Shown: in pieces, positions 31,711-45,900 of the stretch
Position numbering within the stretch: the stretch's first letter is position 1
Layout of the letters: every line of letters starts with the position of its first letter
Assembly: GCA_016288215.1 (NCBI GenBank)
Contig: JAEEYQ010000034.1
Span: 1 to 58,042 of the forward strand
Length of the DNA: 58,042 nt
Source: Lentisphaeria bacterium
GTDB lineage: Bacteria > Verrucomicrobiota > Lentisphaeria > Oligosphaerales > Oligosphaeraceae
Direction: 5' to 3'
Position numbers and translations under genes: made by a program
The notes under the pieces: model-generated
Seen by the model: only the letters and a program-made list of their open reading frames with translations
Databases searched by the model: none
Told to the model about the DNA's origin: nothing

Positions 31711-34700
31711 ATGTCAGAACGCGTTAATTACGGACGTCTTAAGGATGTCATTGATATACCGGATCTTATCGAGCTGCAGACAAAGTCCTACGCTGATTTT
31801 CTGCAATTGGACAAGCATCCCGATCAACGGGAGAACCAGGGACTGCAGGAAATTTTCAAGGACATTTTTCCAGATCGGGAGAACAGCACGTCGGAGACGA
31901 GCTGCGGTCTGGAGTTTGTGCGCTACGAAATCGGTGAACCCAAAGTTCCCCTGGTGGACTGTCTGAAAGACGGGGGGACCTATCAAGCGGCGTTGAATGT
32001 GACGTTCCGTCTTCGTTCACGGAACAACAAGGACGTCAAGGAAGAGAAGATTTGCCTCGGCGAGATGCCATTGATGACGGAGAGCGGCTCGTTTGTCATC
32101 AACGGGGCGGAGCGTGTCATTGTCAGTCAGCTGCACCGCTCCCCGGGCGTCTGCTTTGAGGCCAGCCACCATGCCAGTGGCAAGACCCTGTATTCCTATA
32201 AGATCATTGCGGACCATGGCTCCTGGCTGGAAGTCCAGTTCGACATCAATGACTATATCTATATCTATCTGGACCGGAAGCGGCGCAGACGGAAATTCCT
32301 CATCAGCGTCTTCCTCCGGGCCTTTGGCTTTGAGAACAACAAGGAGCTTCTGGATGCCGTCTACACCGTGGAGAAGGCCACGGTGGCCAAGCTGCTCAAG
32401 GAAGCGGATCCTTCCGATATCTATACAGCGGAAAAGGTGGTTGACCCTCAAGACCCCGAGCTCACCCTTGTGGAGGAACTGGAGTCGTTGAACGAGAAGA
32501 CCTTGGAGAGTCTGAAGGACGCCGGCGTGAAGTCCATTTCCGTGGTTCGCACGGGAAAGATCGGGGACTTCTTCGTCCGCTGCCTGCAAAAGGACACGAC
32601 CAAAACCGCCGAAGACGCCCAAAAGGAGATTTACCATCGGATGCGTCCCACGGACCCGCCGTCCGCCGCCAATGCGAAGTTGCTGTTCCGCCGTCTGTTT
32701 GAAGATGCGCGCCGCTACGACTTGGGGCTGGTGGGCCGTTTCAAGATGAACCAGAGACTGGGCATCAATGTGGATGAGAACGTCCGCGTCCTTACCCGCT
32801 ACGACATCGCCGCCGCCACCACTTATCTGATGAAGCTGCGCCATGGCGTAGAAGGCGTGACGACGGATGACATTGACCATTTGGGCCGCCGCCGCATCCG
32901 CACGGTTGGCGAACTGCTCCAGAACCAGTGCCGGGTCGGTCTGAATCGGACGGCCACGTTGGTGAGAGAGCATCTGAGCCAAAGCGAAAGCCAGCCGGAG
33001 GAGCTCAGCATCAGCAAGATCATCAGCTCCCGCCCGCTGGCCAGCGTGGTTCGTGACTTCTTTGGCCGCAATCAGCTCAGCCAGTTCATGGATCAGACCA
33101 ACTGCCTGGCCGAACTGACCAACAAGCGCCGTCTGAGCGCGTTGGGACCTGGGGGACTGACCCGCGAGCGCGCAGGCTTTGATGTCCGCGACGTCCATCC
33201 CAGCCATTATGGGCGCGTCTGCCCCATTGAGACCCCTGAAGGCCCGAACATCGGTTTGATTTCGTCTTTGGCCCTTTACGGGAAGATTGACCGGCTGGGC
33301 TTCATCCAGACCCCCTACCGCGTGGTCAAGAACAGCATTGTGACCAATGAAGTCAAGTACCTGACCGCCGATGAAGAGGAGGAATACATCATTGCCCAGG
33401 CCAACGCCCCGCAGAACGAGAAGGGCGCCTTCGTCAACAAGCAGGTCCTCGCTCGCCAGTATGGCGATTCGGGCGTGTTCAACCGCGAGAAGGTGAAGTT
33501 CATCGATGTGTCACCGCGGCAGCTGATTAGCGCGGCGGCAGGCCTCATCCCCTTCCTGGAGCACGACGACGCCAACCGTGCGCTGATGGGATCCAACATG
33601 CAGCGTCAGGCGGTGCCGTTGCTCAAGGCGGAGGCCCCGTTGGTGGGAACCGGACTGGAGCATGTGGTCGCACGGGACTCCCGCGCCATCATCGTGGCAA
33701 AGGAGGAGGGAATCATCGCCGAGGCGGATGCTTGTCATATCATCATCACCCGCGATGGACTCATGCCTGAGGAGACCGCCTATCCGGAGAGCGTGCAGGA
33801 ATATCACCTGATGAAGTTCCTGCGCTCCAACGCCTCCACCCTGGTCAACCAGCGCCCCATCGTCCGCCGCGGCCAGCAGGTCGCCAAAGGACAGGCCATC
33901 GCGGACGGTGCCTGCACGGACGGCGGCGAGCTGGCTCTTGGCCGCAACGTCATGGTGGCTTTCATGCCGTGGCACGGCTATAATTTCGAAGACGCCATCA
34001 TCATCAGCGAGCGGCTGGTGCAGAACGACGTCTACACCTCCATCCATGTGGACATGGAGGACGTGATCGCCCGTGACACCAAATTGGGTCCGGAGGAAAT
34101 CACCCGCGACATTCCGAACGTGGGCGAGGAGGCCTCCCGCAATCTGGACACGGAAGGCGTGATCCGCATTGGCGCCGAAGTCAAGCCGGGGGACATTCTG
34201 GTCGGCAAGATCACCCCCAAGAGCGAGACGGAGCTGGCTCCTGAAGAGCGTCTGCTGAAGGCGATCTTCGGCGAGAAGGCGGCGGATGTGAAGGACAGCT
34301 CCCTGAAGGTTCCGGAGGGATGCTCCGGCATCGTGATGGACGTCCGTATCGAACGCCGCATGGATCCCACCAAGGCCAAGATGTCCAAGAGCGACATCAA
34401 GGCGAAGATCAAGGACACGGAGTTGAAATACCGCTCTGAGGAGCAGAGCATTCGTGACGAGATGGTTCGGGTCCTCAGCGAAGAGTTCCTCGGTCAGAAG
34501 CTTTCCAACGCCATCACCTGCCTGACGGCGAATGAGCCGCAGGAACTGGTTCCTGCGGACCGCAAAATCACGAAAGTGATGTTGGGCCGCCTGGCCGCGA
34601 AATACGACTGCTACATCATGCGGGAATGCGAGGAGAAGACCCGCATCGACGAGATCATCAAGGGCTACCGCTCCAAACTGCGGGACAACGAGCAGTGCCG

Positions 34701-35583
34701 CAAGGAGGCCATCGAGCTCCTGAACAAGGGCGATGGCTCCGAGTTGGGGCAGATCAAGTCCGTCAAGGTCTACATCGCCAGCAAGCGCCGCATTTCCATC
34801 GGCGACAAGATGGCTGGCCGCCATGGTAACAAAGGTATCGTGGCCAAGATCGTCCCGGTGGCCGACATGCCGTTCATGGCCGATGGCACGCCGGTGGACA
34901 TTGTGCTCAACCCGCTGGGCGTGCCGTCCCGAATGAATGTGGGACAGGTTTTCGAGACCCATGTGGGATGGGCGGCGCGCATTCTCGGCATGAGCGTGGC
35001 CACGCCTGTGTTCGACGGCATCCATGAAGACAGCATCATCGACCTTCTCTCCAAAGCCCGTCAGAAGAAGGTGGAGGAACAGGGCTGGACGATTGACAAG
35101 AGCGGCAAGGTGATTGACGAGGCGGGACGGGACCGCAGCGACTGCTTCATCGGACTCGACGGCAAGACCCGTCTCTACGACGGCCGCACCGGCGAGGCCT
35201 TCGGCCAGCGGGTCATGGTGGGCCAGATTTACATGCTGAAACTGGACCACCTGGTCGCCAACAAGATCCACGCCCGTGCCACCGGCCCTTACTCGCTGGT
35301 CACCCAGCAGCCGTTGGGAGGCAAGGCGCAGCACGGCGGCCAGCGCTTCGGCGAAATGGAAGTCTGGGCGCTGGAGGCCTACGGCGCCGCCTATACCCTG
35401 CAGGAAATGCTGACCGTCAAGAGCGACGACGTGACTGGACGCACGAAAATCTACGAGTCCATCATGCACGGCGACAACTCGCTGACGGCAGGAACCCCCG
35501 AATCCTTCAACGTCCTGATGAAGGAAATGCAGAGTCTGTGCCTGGATATCCGGGTCAGGCAGACCAAGGGGGCCATGGCCTGA
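31711..35583 (+). CDS. rpoB: RNA polymerase subunit beta
   Basis: About 1,290 residues from ATG 31711 (MSERVNYGRLKDVIDIPDLI), where similarity to the family begins; upstream in-frame ATGs would add unconserved sequence. It has VIVSQLHRSPGV, the rifampicin-pocket region QLSQFMDQTNCLAELTNKRR, ALGPGGLTRERAGFDVRDVH, GYNFEDAIIISE, KMAGRHGNKGIV and the C-terminal FGEMEVWALEAYGAAYTLQE. The residue equal to E. coli His526 is Asn (codon 33121-33123), and Pro520 is Cys. These suggest natural lowered rifampicin sensitivity. Confidence 0.98.
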   Translation: MSERVNYGRLKDVIDIPDLIELQTKSYADFLQLDKHPDQRENQGLQEIFKDIFPDRENSTSETSCGLEFVRYEIGEPKVPLVDCLKDGGTYQAALNVTFRLRSRNNKDVKEEKICLGEMPLMTESGSFVINGAERVIVSQLHRSPGVCFEASHHASGKTLYSYKIIADHGSWLEVQFDINDYIYIYLDRKRRRRKFLISVFLRAFGFENNKELLDAVYTVEKATVAKLLKEADPSDIYTAEKVVDPQDPELTLVEELESLNEKTLESLKDAGVKSISVVRTGKIGDFFVRCLQKDTTKTAEDAQKEIYHRMRPTDPPSAANAKLLFRRLFEDARRYDLGLVGRFKMNQRLGINVDENVRVLTRYDIAAATTYLMKLRHGVEGVTTDDIDHLGRRRIRTVGELLQNQCRVGLNRTATLVREHLSQSESQPEELSISKIISSRPLASVVRDFFGRNQLSQFMDQTNCLAELTNKRRLSALGPGGLTRERAGFDVRDVHPSHYGRVCPIETPEGPNIGLISSLALYGKIDRLGFIQTPYRVVKNSIVTNEVKYLTADEEEEYIIAQANAPQNEKGAFVNKQVLARQYGDSGVFNREKVKFIDVSPRQLISAAAGLIPFLEHDDANRALMGSNMQRQAVPLLKAEAPLVGTGLEHVVARDSRAIIVAKEEGIIAEADACHIIITRDGLMPEETAYPESVQEYHLMKFLRSNASTLVNQRPIVRRGQQVAKGQAIADGACTDGGELALGRNVMVAFMPWHGYNFEDAIIISERLVQNDVYTSIHVDMEDVIARDTKLGPEEITRDIPNVGEEASRNLDTEGVIRIGAEVKPGDILVGKITPKSETELAPEERLLKAIFGEKAADVKDSSLKVPEGCSGIVMDVRIERRMDPTKAKMSKSDIKAKIKDTELKYRSEEQSIRDEMVRVLSEEFLGQKLSNAITCLTANEPQELVPADRKITKVMLGRLAAKYDCYIMRECEEKTRIDEIIKGYRSKLRDNEQCRKEAIELLNKGDGSELGQIKSVKVYIASKRRISIGDKMAGRHGNKGIVAKIVPVADMPFMADGTPVDIVLNPLGVPSRMNVGQVFETHVGWAARILGMSVATPVFDGIHEDSIIDLLSKARQKKVEEQGWTIDKSGKVIDEAGRDRSDCFIGLDGKTRLYDGRTGEAFGQRVMVGQIYMLKLDHLVANKIHARATGPYSLVTQQPLGGKAQHGGQRFGEMEVWALEAYGAAYTLQEMLTVKSDDVTGRTKIYESIMHGDNSLTAGTPESFNVLMKEMQSLCLDIRVRQTKGAMA

Positions 35584-35678
35584 CGGGAAGGCCGGGGGAG
35601 GCGCCGCCTGTGGCGACGTCATGGGTGTCTTTAGTGTTCCGAGTCAACGTTTGACGATAACAATGGAGGGCTGTTTCA

Positions 35679-39881
<4,203 letters not shown>

Positions 39882-39905
39882 AGGGGGCCTTGACACAACA
39901 AAACA

Positions 39906-39946
39906 AGGAGCCGGAATTTTTGCCATTTGGCTGAAATCCGGCTCCT
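39906..39946 (+). terminator. Terminator after rpoC
   Basis: AGGAGCCGGA at 39906-39915 pairs perfectly with TCCGGCTCCT at 39937-39946, then TTCTATGG. The stem is strong, the T-run short. It separates rpoBC from the rpsL unit. Confidence 0.6.
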
Positions 39947-40011
39947 TTCTATGGAAAAACGGTGACAAATGTGAGCTTTGCTGTCCAATGTCGTTGTGAT
40001 GATTTGCAAAT

Positions 40012-40039
40012 TTGACATGACGCATTAGATTAGTAGTCT
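40012..40039 (+). promoter_or_regulatory. Candidate promoter for the rpsL-rpsS unit
   Basis: TTGACA at 40012-40017, 16-bp spacer, TAGTCT at 40034-40039, 38 bp before rpsL. An overlapping alternative is TTGCAA (40004-40009) with TAGATT (40026-40031). Confidence 0.45.
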
Positions 40040-40076
40040 CATTTTTATATGTTTCAACACAGTATAGGAAGTAGTA

Positions 40077-40481
40077 ATGCCGACAATCAATCAATTGATT
40101 CGAAATGGCCGTACTGACAAGCCGGTCAAAAGCCGTGTGCGTGCGTTGGCCCAATGCCCGCAGCGCCGTGGTGTCTGCCTTCAGGTGACCACCCGTACCC
40201 CCAAGAAGCCGAATTCCGCCATGCGGAAAATCGCCCGTGTCCGCCTGACCAATGGTCAGGAAGTGACGGCTTACATCGGCGGCGAAGGCCACAACCTGCA
40301 GGAGCACAGCGTGGTGCTGGTGCGCGGCGGTCGTGTGCGGGATCTGCCTGGCGTTCGGTACCATGTGGTTCGTGGCAAACTGGACACCCTTGGCATTGAC
40401 AAGCGCCGTCAGGGACGTTCGAAATACGGCACGAAGCGCCCGAAGCCCGGTGCCGCCACTGATGCGAAGAAGAAGAAATAG
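40077..40481 (+). CDS. rpsL: 30S ribosomal protein S12
   Basis: 134 residues, starting [12 protein letters not shown], with [20 protein letters not shown] and [18 protein letters not shown]12 lines the decoding centre. Lys43 of the PKKPNS loop is present. At position 88, where Lys is nearly universal (GRVKDLPG), this protein has Arg (codon 40338-40340). Lys-to-Arg here is a known streptomycin-resistance substitution in other bacteria. First gene of the str/S10 unit after the rpoC terminator. Confidence 0.98.
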   Translation: MPTINQLIRNGRTDKPVKSRVRALAQCPQRRGVCLQVTTRTPKKPNSAMRKIARVRLTNGQEVTAYIGGEGHNLQEHSVVLVRGGRVRDLPGVRYHVVRGKLDTLGIDKRRQGRSKYGTKRPKPGAATDAKKKK

Positions 40482-40546
40482 GATATATAGGGCGCCGATG
40501 GCCGATGGCCGGATAGGCGCGTGAGTCAAGTCAGGAAGAGACATCC

Positions 40547-41017
40547 ATGAGAAGACGTAAAGCAGACAAGCGTCCGGTGACTCCGGACATTATCTACAAC
40601 AGCGAAATCATCGCCCGCTTTATCAATGCCGTGATGGAACGCGGCAAGAAGAGCGTTGCCCAGGGCATTGTGTACGGTGCTCTTGATGCGATTAAAGAAA
40701 AGAAGACGGACATGGATCCCCTGGAGGTCTTCCAGCAGGCGTTGGAGAATGTGAAGCCGCGTCTGGAAGTCAAGAGCCGTCGAGTCGGTGGCGCCACCTA
40801 CCAGGTTCCTCTGGAAGTTCCTGCTGACCGTCAGACAGCGGTGGCCCTGCGTTGGATTGTGGGCTTTGCCCGCGCCCGCAAAGGGGTGCCTATGCGCAAG
40901 GCGCTGGCAGGCGAGCTTCTGGACGCCTTTGACAACACGGGCAATGCCGTGAAGAAGCGGGACGATGTCCACAAGATGGCGAATGCGAACAAGGCGTTTG
41001 CCCATTATCGCTGGTAA
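40547..41017 (+). CDS. rpsG: 30S ribosomal protein S7
   Basis: 156 residues, with [54 protein letters not shown] and the C-terminal [14 protein letters not shown] helix ([20 protein letters not shown]). S7 nucleates assembly of the 30S head. GGAAGAG precedes the ATG. Confidence 0.98.
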   Translation: MRRRKADKRPVTPDIIYNSEIIARFINAVMERGKKSVAQGIVYGALDAIKEKKTDMDPLEVFQQALENVKPRLEVKSRRVGGATYQVPLEVPADRQTAVALRWIVGFARARKGVPMRKALAGELLDAFDNTGNAVKKRDDVHKMANANKAFAHYRW

Positions 41018-41090
41018 TTGGCTTTGAATTTGTCCCCGGTTCCCTCGTTTGACGGGAGCCGGGGCGAATGTGTTTAACGGAGGCGTGCAG

Positions 41091-43103
41091 ATGCAGGATG
41101 AGTTGTCAGGCTCCTCTTGTGGAATGCGGAATGCGTCTCCATCGATTCGAAATGTGGGCATCATCGCCCACATTGACGCGGGGAAGACGACGTTGACGGA
41201 GCGGATGCTCTACGACACAGGCGTCATCTCCATCATGGGGGAGGTCCATGAAGGCACGACTGTGACGGATTGGCTTCCTCAGGAGCGGGATCGTGGCATC
41301 AGCATCATCAGCGCGGCGGTGACGTGCCACTGGCGGCAATGCCAGCTGAACATCATCGACACGCCGGGGCATATCGATTTCACGGCGGAAGTGGAGCGGT
41401 CGCTTCGTGTGATGGATGGAGCTGTCGCCGTGTTCTGCGCCGTCCGCGGCGTCCAGGCCCAGTCTGAGACGGTGTGGCGCTGTGCGCGACGGCATGGGAT
41501 TCCGGCAATCGCCTTCGTCAATAAGATGGATCGGACGGGGGCTGATTTCCAGAATGTGGTTCGCCAGATTCGCGAGCGCTTCAAGGTGCTTCCGCTTCCG
41601 CTGCAGTTCCCTGTGGGCAGCGAGGACCGCTTCCGCGGTTCCATTGACCTGCTGACGGGACGCTGGATCGGCGGCGACGGCGGGACGGTTTCATGGAACT
41701 CCATGGACGGCCTGCAGGAGGCGCGGGACTATCTTGTGGAGTGTCTTGCGGAGCTGGATGACGGCATTCTGCGGGACTATATGTCCGACAGGGAGCCTGC
41801 GTCGGCCAGCCTGAAGAGGGCATTGACCAAAGCGGTGCGGCGGATGCAGGTCATGCCGGTGCTTTGCGGAAGCTCCTTGGGCAACCAGGGCGTGGATGCG
41901 TTGCTGGATGCGATTTGCGACTATCTGCCGCCTCCTTCGGTGGAGGCAGATGGCGGAGAGGCGGCCCGCCTGCTGGCGTTCCGAGTCAGTTCTGGCTGGA
42001 ACGGAGACGGCAGAAGGGTCTTTGTGCGGATTTACGGCGGCCATGTGGCGGCAGGTGACCGGCTTCAGAACATGAGGACGGGCCATGTCATGGAGGTCGC
42101 CGCGGTCGAAAGGGTGACGGCGGATGCCTGCGAGCCCCTTGAACGGGCGGAGGTGGGCGAGGTGGTCTCCCTTTTGGGACTGGACGAGGAGACGTTGACG
42201 GGCGACACGCTGGGTGAACCTGGCTCAGAGGTCGCTCTTCAACAGATGACGTTTCCCGAACCCGTCGTCAGCTGGACGATGGAAGCGGAGAGCGCGGAGC
42301 AGGGCGGATCGCTCGGCGAGGCGCTGCGTCGCTTTGCGGCGGAGGATCCGACGCTGCGGGTGAAGGACGGGCCGGGCTTGGGTCAATGGACCGTGGCCGG
42401 CATGGGCGAGCTTCATTTGGACATTGTCCGAGAGAGGCTGAAGACGGAATGCGGGGTCTCGGCGAAAGTCGGGAAGCCGCATGTGGAATACAAGGACACC
42501 ATCCTGTCCAGACAAGTCGCCGAAAGGCGCTTCGAGAAAAGGATGGTGGACGGAACCTGCTACTGGGCTTTCCTGAAGCTGGAGGTTGAGCCGCTGGCCA
42601 AGGGAGGCGGCGTGGAGCTGGACTGCGGAGACGTCCGCAAGCGGCTTCCCGTTTCCTGTCAGGAGGCGTTGGAGCAGGGGCTTTGGATGGTTCTGAAAGC
42701 GGATGACGGCAATGGTCATCCGATGACAGATATGCGTGTCCGGGCTCTGGATGTGGATTATGATGCAAGGTCCATGTCCGAGCTGGCGTTCCTCAATGTT
42801 GCACGTCTGGCGTTGGCAGATGCCATAGCCGCCGCCGGACGGGCCGAAATGGAACCGGTCATGCTGGTTGAAGTGAGTGTGCCCCAGGATCATCTTGGGC
42901 CGGTCATCGCCGATCTGACGGCTCGGCGAGGCCGTGTGACCGAGATTGACTCGTTGGCACTTGGGGTGTCACGAATTGTCGCGTTGGTGCCGTTGTCGGA
43001 AATGTTCGGCTACGCGTCCTCGCTGCGGTCGCTCAGTGGCGGTCGCGGAGATGTGGTGGCCGAGCCGTCCATGTATGCATTTCGGGAACGGGGCCATAAG
43101 TGA
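41091..43103 (+). CDS. Elongation factor G paralogue
   Basis: 670 residues from ATG 41091, with GGAGG seven bases upstream. G motifs are AHIDAGKTT, DTPGHIDF and NKMD. Switch I, WLPQERDRGISI, departs from the usual ...EQERGITI. Domains II-V are all present (GMGELHLDIVRERLK; SELAFLNVARLAL; VEVSVPQDHLGPVI). The domain IV tip that normally reads YHDVDSSE here reads YDARSMSE and lacks the conserved His. The position between rpsG and rpsJ is that of fusA, but the sequence is unusually divergent, so it may be a specialised EF-G (for example EF-G2 type) rather than the main translocase. No other EF-G gene is in the window. Confidence 0.85.
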   Translation: MQDELSGSSCGMRNASPSIRNVGIIAHIDAGKTTLTERMLYDTGVISIMGEVHEGTTVTDWLPQERDRGISIISAAVTCHWRQCQLNIIDTPGHIDFTAEVERSLRVMDGAVAVFCAVRGVQAQSETVWRCARRHGIPAIAFVNKMDRTGADFQNVVRQIRERFKVLPLPLQFPVGSEDRFRGSIDLLTGRWIGGDGGTVSWNSMDGLQEARDYLVECLAELDDGILRDYMSDREPASASLKRALTKAVRRMQVMPVLCGSSLGNQGVDALLDAICDYLPPPSVEADGGEAARLLAFRVSSGWNGDGRRVFVRIYGGHVAAGDRLQNMRTGHVMEVAAVERVTADACEPLERAEVGEVVSLLGLDEETLTGDTLGEPGSEVALQQMTFPEPVVSWTMEAESAEQGGSLGEALRRFAAEDPTLRVKDGPGLGQWTVAGMGELHLDIVRERLKTECGVSAKVGKPHVEYKDTILSRQVAERRFEKRMVDGTCYWAFLKLEVEPLAKGGGVELDCGDVRKRLPVSCQEALEQGLWMVLKADDGNGHPMTDMRVRALDVDYDARSMSELAFLNVARLALADAIAAAGRAEMEPVMLVEVSVPQDHLGPVIADLTARRGRVTEIDSLALGVSRIVALVPLSEMFGYASSLRSLSGGRGDVVAEPSMYAFRERGHK

Positions 43104-43134
43104 TGAACAGTAAACGAAGGTTTGAAAACTGAAG

Positions 43135-43446
43135 ATGGCTAACAGGCAAACAATTCGAATTCGACTCCAGGCTTTTGAGCACACGATCCTGGACCAGTCC
43201 ACCGCTGAAATCGTCAACACGGTGAAGCGGACGGGCGCACAGGTTGCCGGCCCGATTCCCTTGCCGACGAAAATCGAGCGCTTTACGGTGAATCGTTCCC
43301 CCCATGTCGACAAGAAGTCCATGGAGCAGTTTGAGATCCGCACCCATAAGCGGGTGTTGGACATCATCAATCCGAGCAGCAAGACGGTTGACGAGCTGAA
43401 GAAGCTGAACCTTCCTGCGGGCGTGGATATCATCATCAAGATATGA
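43135..43446 (+). CDS. rpsJ: 30S ribosomal protein S10
   Basis: 103 residues, [20 protein letters not shown] to VDIIIKI, with [20 protein letters not shown]10 also acts as NusE with NusG. It follows the EF-G gene directly; the tuf gene usually found between them is absent here. Confidence 0.98.
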   Translation: MANRQTIRIRLQAFEHTILDQSTAEIVNTVKRTGAQVAGPIPLPTKIERFTVNRSPHVDKKSMEQFEIRTHKRVLDIINPSSKTVDELKKLNLPAGVDIIIKI

Positions 43447-43461
43447 CGGGGGAGGTTAGAG

Positions 43462-44097
43462 ATGAAAAAAGGACTACTTGGCAGAAAATTGGGCATGACC
43501 CATCTGTATACCGAATCGGGCGAGATGGTTCCGGTGACGGCCATTGAATTGGGTCCCTGCCCGGTCATTGCGTTGCGGACGCAGGCCAAGGACGGCTACA
43601 GCGCTGTTCAGATTGGCTTTGGCAGCCGCAAGAAGAAGAATGTGACCAAGGCGATTCTCGGGAATCTCGAGAAGGCGGGATTGCAGGACAATCCTCCGGC
43701 GGTCATCCGCGAGATGCGCCTTGACGAAGATCCCACCTATGCGGTGGGAGACACGATTGGCGCGGACACGTTCGCGGCCAATGAGTTTGTGGACGTGATT
43801 GGCCGCACGAAGGGCCGCGGCTTCGCGGGCGTCGTCCGCCGCTGGAATTTTGGTGGCGGTCGTGCGAGCCATGGTGGCGCGTGGGTGCGCCGCACGGGTT
43901 CCATTGGTATGTGCGCGGCTCCTGGCAAGGTCTACAAAGGCCGGAAGATGCCGGGTCACATGGGCGATGTTCGGCGGACCGTGCAGAACCTCCTGGTGGT
44001 TCAAGTTCGTCCCGAGAACAACCTGCTGTTGGTGAAGGGCGGGATTCCCGGCCCCATTGGCGGCGTGGTGGTTGTCCGCAATGCGGTGAAGAAATAA
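43462..44097 (+). CDS. rplC: 50S ribosomal protein L3
   Basis: 211 residues, MKKGLLGRKLGMTHLYTESG, with the central extension GRTKGRGFAGVVRRWNFGGG and the C-terminal MPGHMGDVRRTVQNL. It reaches the peptidyl-transferase centre. GGGGGAGG precedes the start. Confidence 0.98.
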   Translation: MKKGLLGRKLGMTHLYTESGEMVPVTAIELGPCPVIALRTQAKDGYSAVQIGFGSRKKKNVTKAILGNLEKAGLQDNPPAVIREMRLDEDPTYAVGDTIGADTFAANEFVDVIGRTKGRGFAGVVRRWNFGGGRASHGGAWVRRTGSIGMCAAPGKVYKGRKMPGHMGDVRRTVQNLLVVQVRPENNLLLVKGGIPGPIGGVVVVRNAVKK

Positions 44098-44111
44098 GGA
44101 GGGAGACTGCA

Positions 44112-44741
44112 ATGGCTACAACATTGACGGTAAAGACGATAGCCGGTGCGGAAGCCGGCAAGAGCGTGGAAGTGCAGGACGAGCTGCTTGAGCGCGTGAA
44201 AGGCGAGCAGGCGGTGAAGGACTCCGTGGTTGCCTTCTTGGCGCGGATGCGTTCCGGCACGGCGGCGACGAAGACTCGCGGCATGGTTTCTGGCGGCGGC
44301 GCGAAGCCGTGGCGTCAGAAGGGCAATGGCCGTGCGCGTGCCGGCAGTTCCCGCAGCCCCGTGTGGCGCGGCGGTGGTGTGGTTTTCGGACCCCAGCCCC
44401 GCAGCTATGCGAAGAAAGTGAACTCGAAGGTGGAGAAGCTTGCTCTCCGTCGTGCGTTTACGGACCGGTTGGACGCAGAAGAGGTTGTCCTCATTGATTC
44501 GTTGGATTTTGATGAGCCGAAAACCAAGAAGATGACGGCCATGCTGGCAGCCATCGGTGTGGGCGAGAACGCTTTGGTCATCGTGGACGAGTGCACGGAG
44601 AATGTGGAGCTTGCCGCCCGCAATCTGCCTAACGTGCTGGTGCTGAACGCCCATGCGGTGAACACCTACTGGATGCTGCTCTTCAAAAAAGTCGTGATAA
44701 CCGAGGCGGGGCTTGAGGCGCTGAACAAGCGACTGGCCTAA
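44112..44741 (+). CDS. rplD: 50S ribosomal protein L4
   Basis: 209 residues from ATG 44112. The exit-tunnel loop GGGAKPWRQKGNGRARAGSS is followed by SPVWRGGGVVFGPQPRSYAK. In other bacteria L4 represses the S10 operon; no such leader structure was identified here. Confidence 0.97.
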   Translation: MATTLTVKTIAGAEAGKSVEVQDELLERVKGEQAVKDSVVAFLARMRSGTAATKTRGMVSGGGAKPWRQKGNGRARAGSSRSPVWRGGGVVFGPQPRSYAKKVNSKVEKLALRRAFTDRLDAEEVVLIDSLDFDEPKTKKMTAMLAAIGVGENALVIVDECTENVELAARNLPNVLVLNAHAVNTYWMLLFKKVVITEAGLEALNKRLA

Positions 44742-44759
44742 TTCGCAGGAGGACATGCC

Positions 44760-45044
44760 ATGAACAATCCATACGATGTCGTTTATACCGTGCTGATTAC
44801 GGAAAAGGCTTCCAACCTGACCGACAAGTTCAACCGCTATACCCTGAAGGTCAATCCGAAGGCCAACAAGATCGAGATCCGCCAGGCGGTGGAAGCGGTC
44901 TTTGAGGGCGTGAAGGTCGGCAAGGTGAACGTGATGAACTGCCTCGGCAAGAAGAAGCGCATGAGAGGTTCCCGCATGGGCAAGCGTCCTGACTGGAAGA
45001 AGGCGCTGGTCACCCTGAAGGAAGGCACGATCGAACTGCTCTGA
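44760..45044 (+). CDS. rplW: 50S ribosomal protein L23
   Basis: 94 residues, with [40 protein letters not shown] and a basic loop [20 protein letters not shown]. It sits at the tunnel exit and docks trigger factor and SRP. CAGGAGGA precedes the ATG. Confidence 0.97.
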   Translation: MNNPYDVVYTVLITEKASNLTDKFNRYTLKVNPKANKIEIRQAVEAVFEGVKVGKVNVMNCLGKKKRMRGSRMGKRPDWKKALVTLKEGTIELL

Positions 45045-45072
45045 ACGTCATAAACTAGCGAGAGATAATATC

Positions 45073-45900
45073 ATGGGTATTAAGAAATACAAGCCGACGT
45101 CTCCCGGACGGAGACAGATGACGGTCAGTGATTACAGCGAACTGACCCGCAGGAAGCCCGAAAAGTCCCTGACCGTGGGCATGCGTTCCACGGGTGGCCG
45201 TAACAACTTGGGCCGCGTGACCACGCGTTTCCGCGGCGGCGGCAACAAGCGCCGTTACCGCATCATTGATTTCCGCCGTACGAAAGACGATGTGGCGGCG
45301 GTGGTGGCTCATATCGAGTATGATCCCAACCGCAGTTCCCGCATTGCCCTGCTGGAGTATGAAGACGGCAAGAAGGCCTACATTCTGGCTCCAGTCGGTC
45401 TGAAGCAGGGGGACAAGGTCCGCAGCGGTTCGGAAGCCGAGTTCAAGCCCGGCAACGCCATGTGCCTGAAGGACATCCCCGAAGGTCTGAACGTCCATTG
45501 CATTGAAATGGTTCCGGGGCAGGGGGCCAAGATTGCCCGCTCCGCAGGACAGGTTGCCATCGTCCGTGCCAAGGAAGGCAATTACGTGCAGGTCAAGCTG
45601 CCCAGCGGCGAAGTCCGTCTCATCCATGGCAATTGCCGTGCGACCATTGGGCAGGTGGGCAATCTGGAACATTCTGCCATCAGCCTGGGCAAGGCTGGCA
45701 AGAAGCGCTATCTGGGCAAACGCCCCCACGTCCGCGGCGTCGTGATGAATCCTGTGGATCACCCGATGGGCGGTGGTGAAGGCCGTACCTGCGGTGGTGG
45801 CCATCCTCAGTCCCCCTGGGGCCAGCTGGCCAAGGGCTATCGCACCCGCAAGCCCAAGAAGAATTCTGATCGCTTCATCATTCAACGGAGGAAAAAGTAA
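45073..45900 (+). CDS. rplB: 50S ribosomal protein L2
   Basis: 275 residues. It has [40 protein letters not shown] and the conserved C-terminal [19 protein letters not shown] with the His that lies near the peptidyl-transferase centre. The stop overlaps the rpsS start by one base (TAATG). Confidence 0.98.
   Translation: MGIKKYKPTSPGRRQMTVSDYSELTRRKPEKSLTVGMRSTGGRNNLGRVTTRFRGGGNKRRYRIIDFRRTKDDVAAVVAHIEYDPNRSSRIALLEYEDGKKAYILAPVGLKQGDKVRSGSEAEFKPGNAMCLKDIPEGLNVHCIEMVPGQGAKIARSAGQVAIVRAKEGNYVQVKLPSGEVRLIHGNCRATIGQVGNLEHSAISLGKAGKKRYLGKRPHVRGVVMNPVDHPMGGGEGRTCGGGHPQSPWGQLAKGYRTRKPKKNSDRFIIQRRKK

Noticed and set aside
33511..35622. A 703-codon minus-strand frame over rpoB
   Set aside because: Shadow of rpoB; composition rich in His, Leu and Arg typical of antisense translation.
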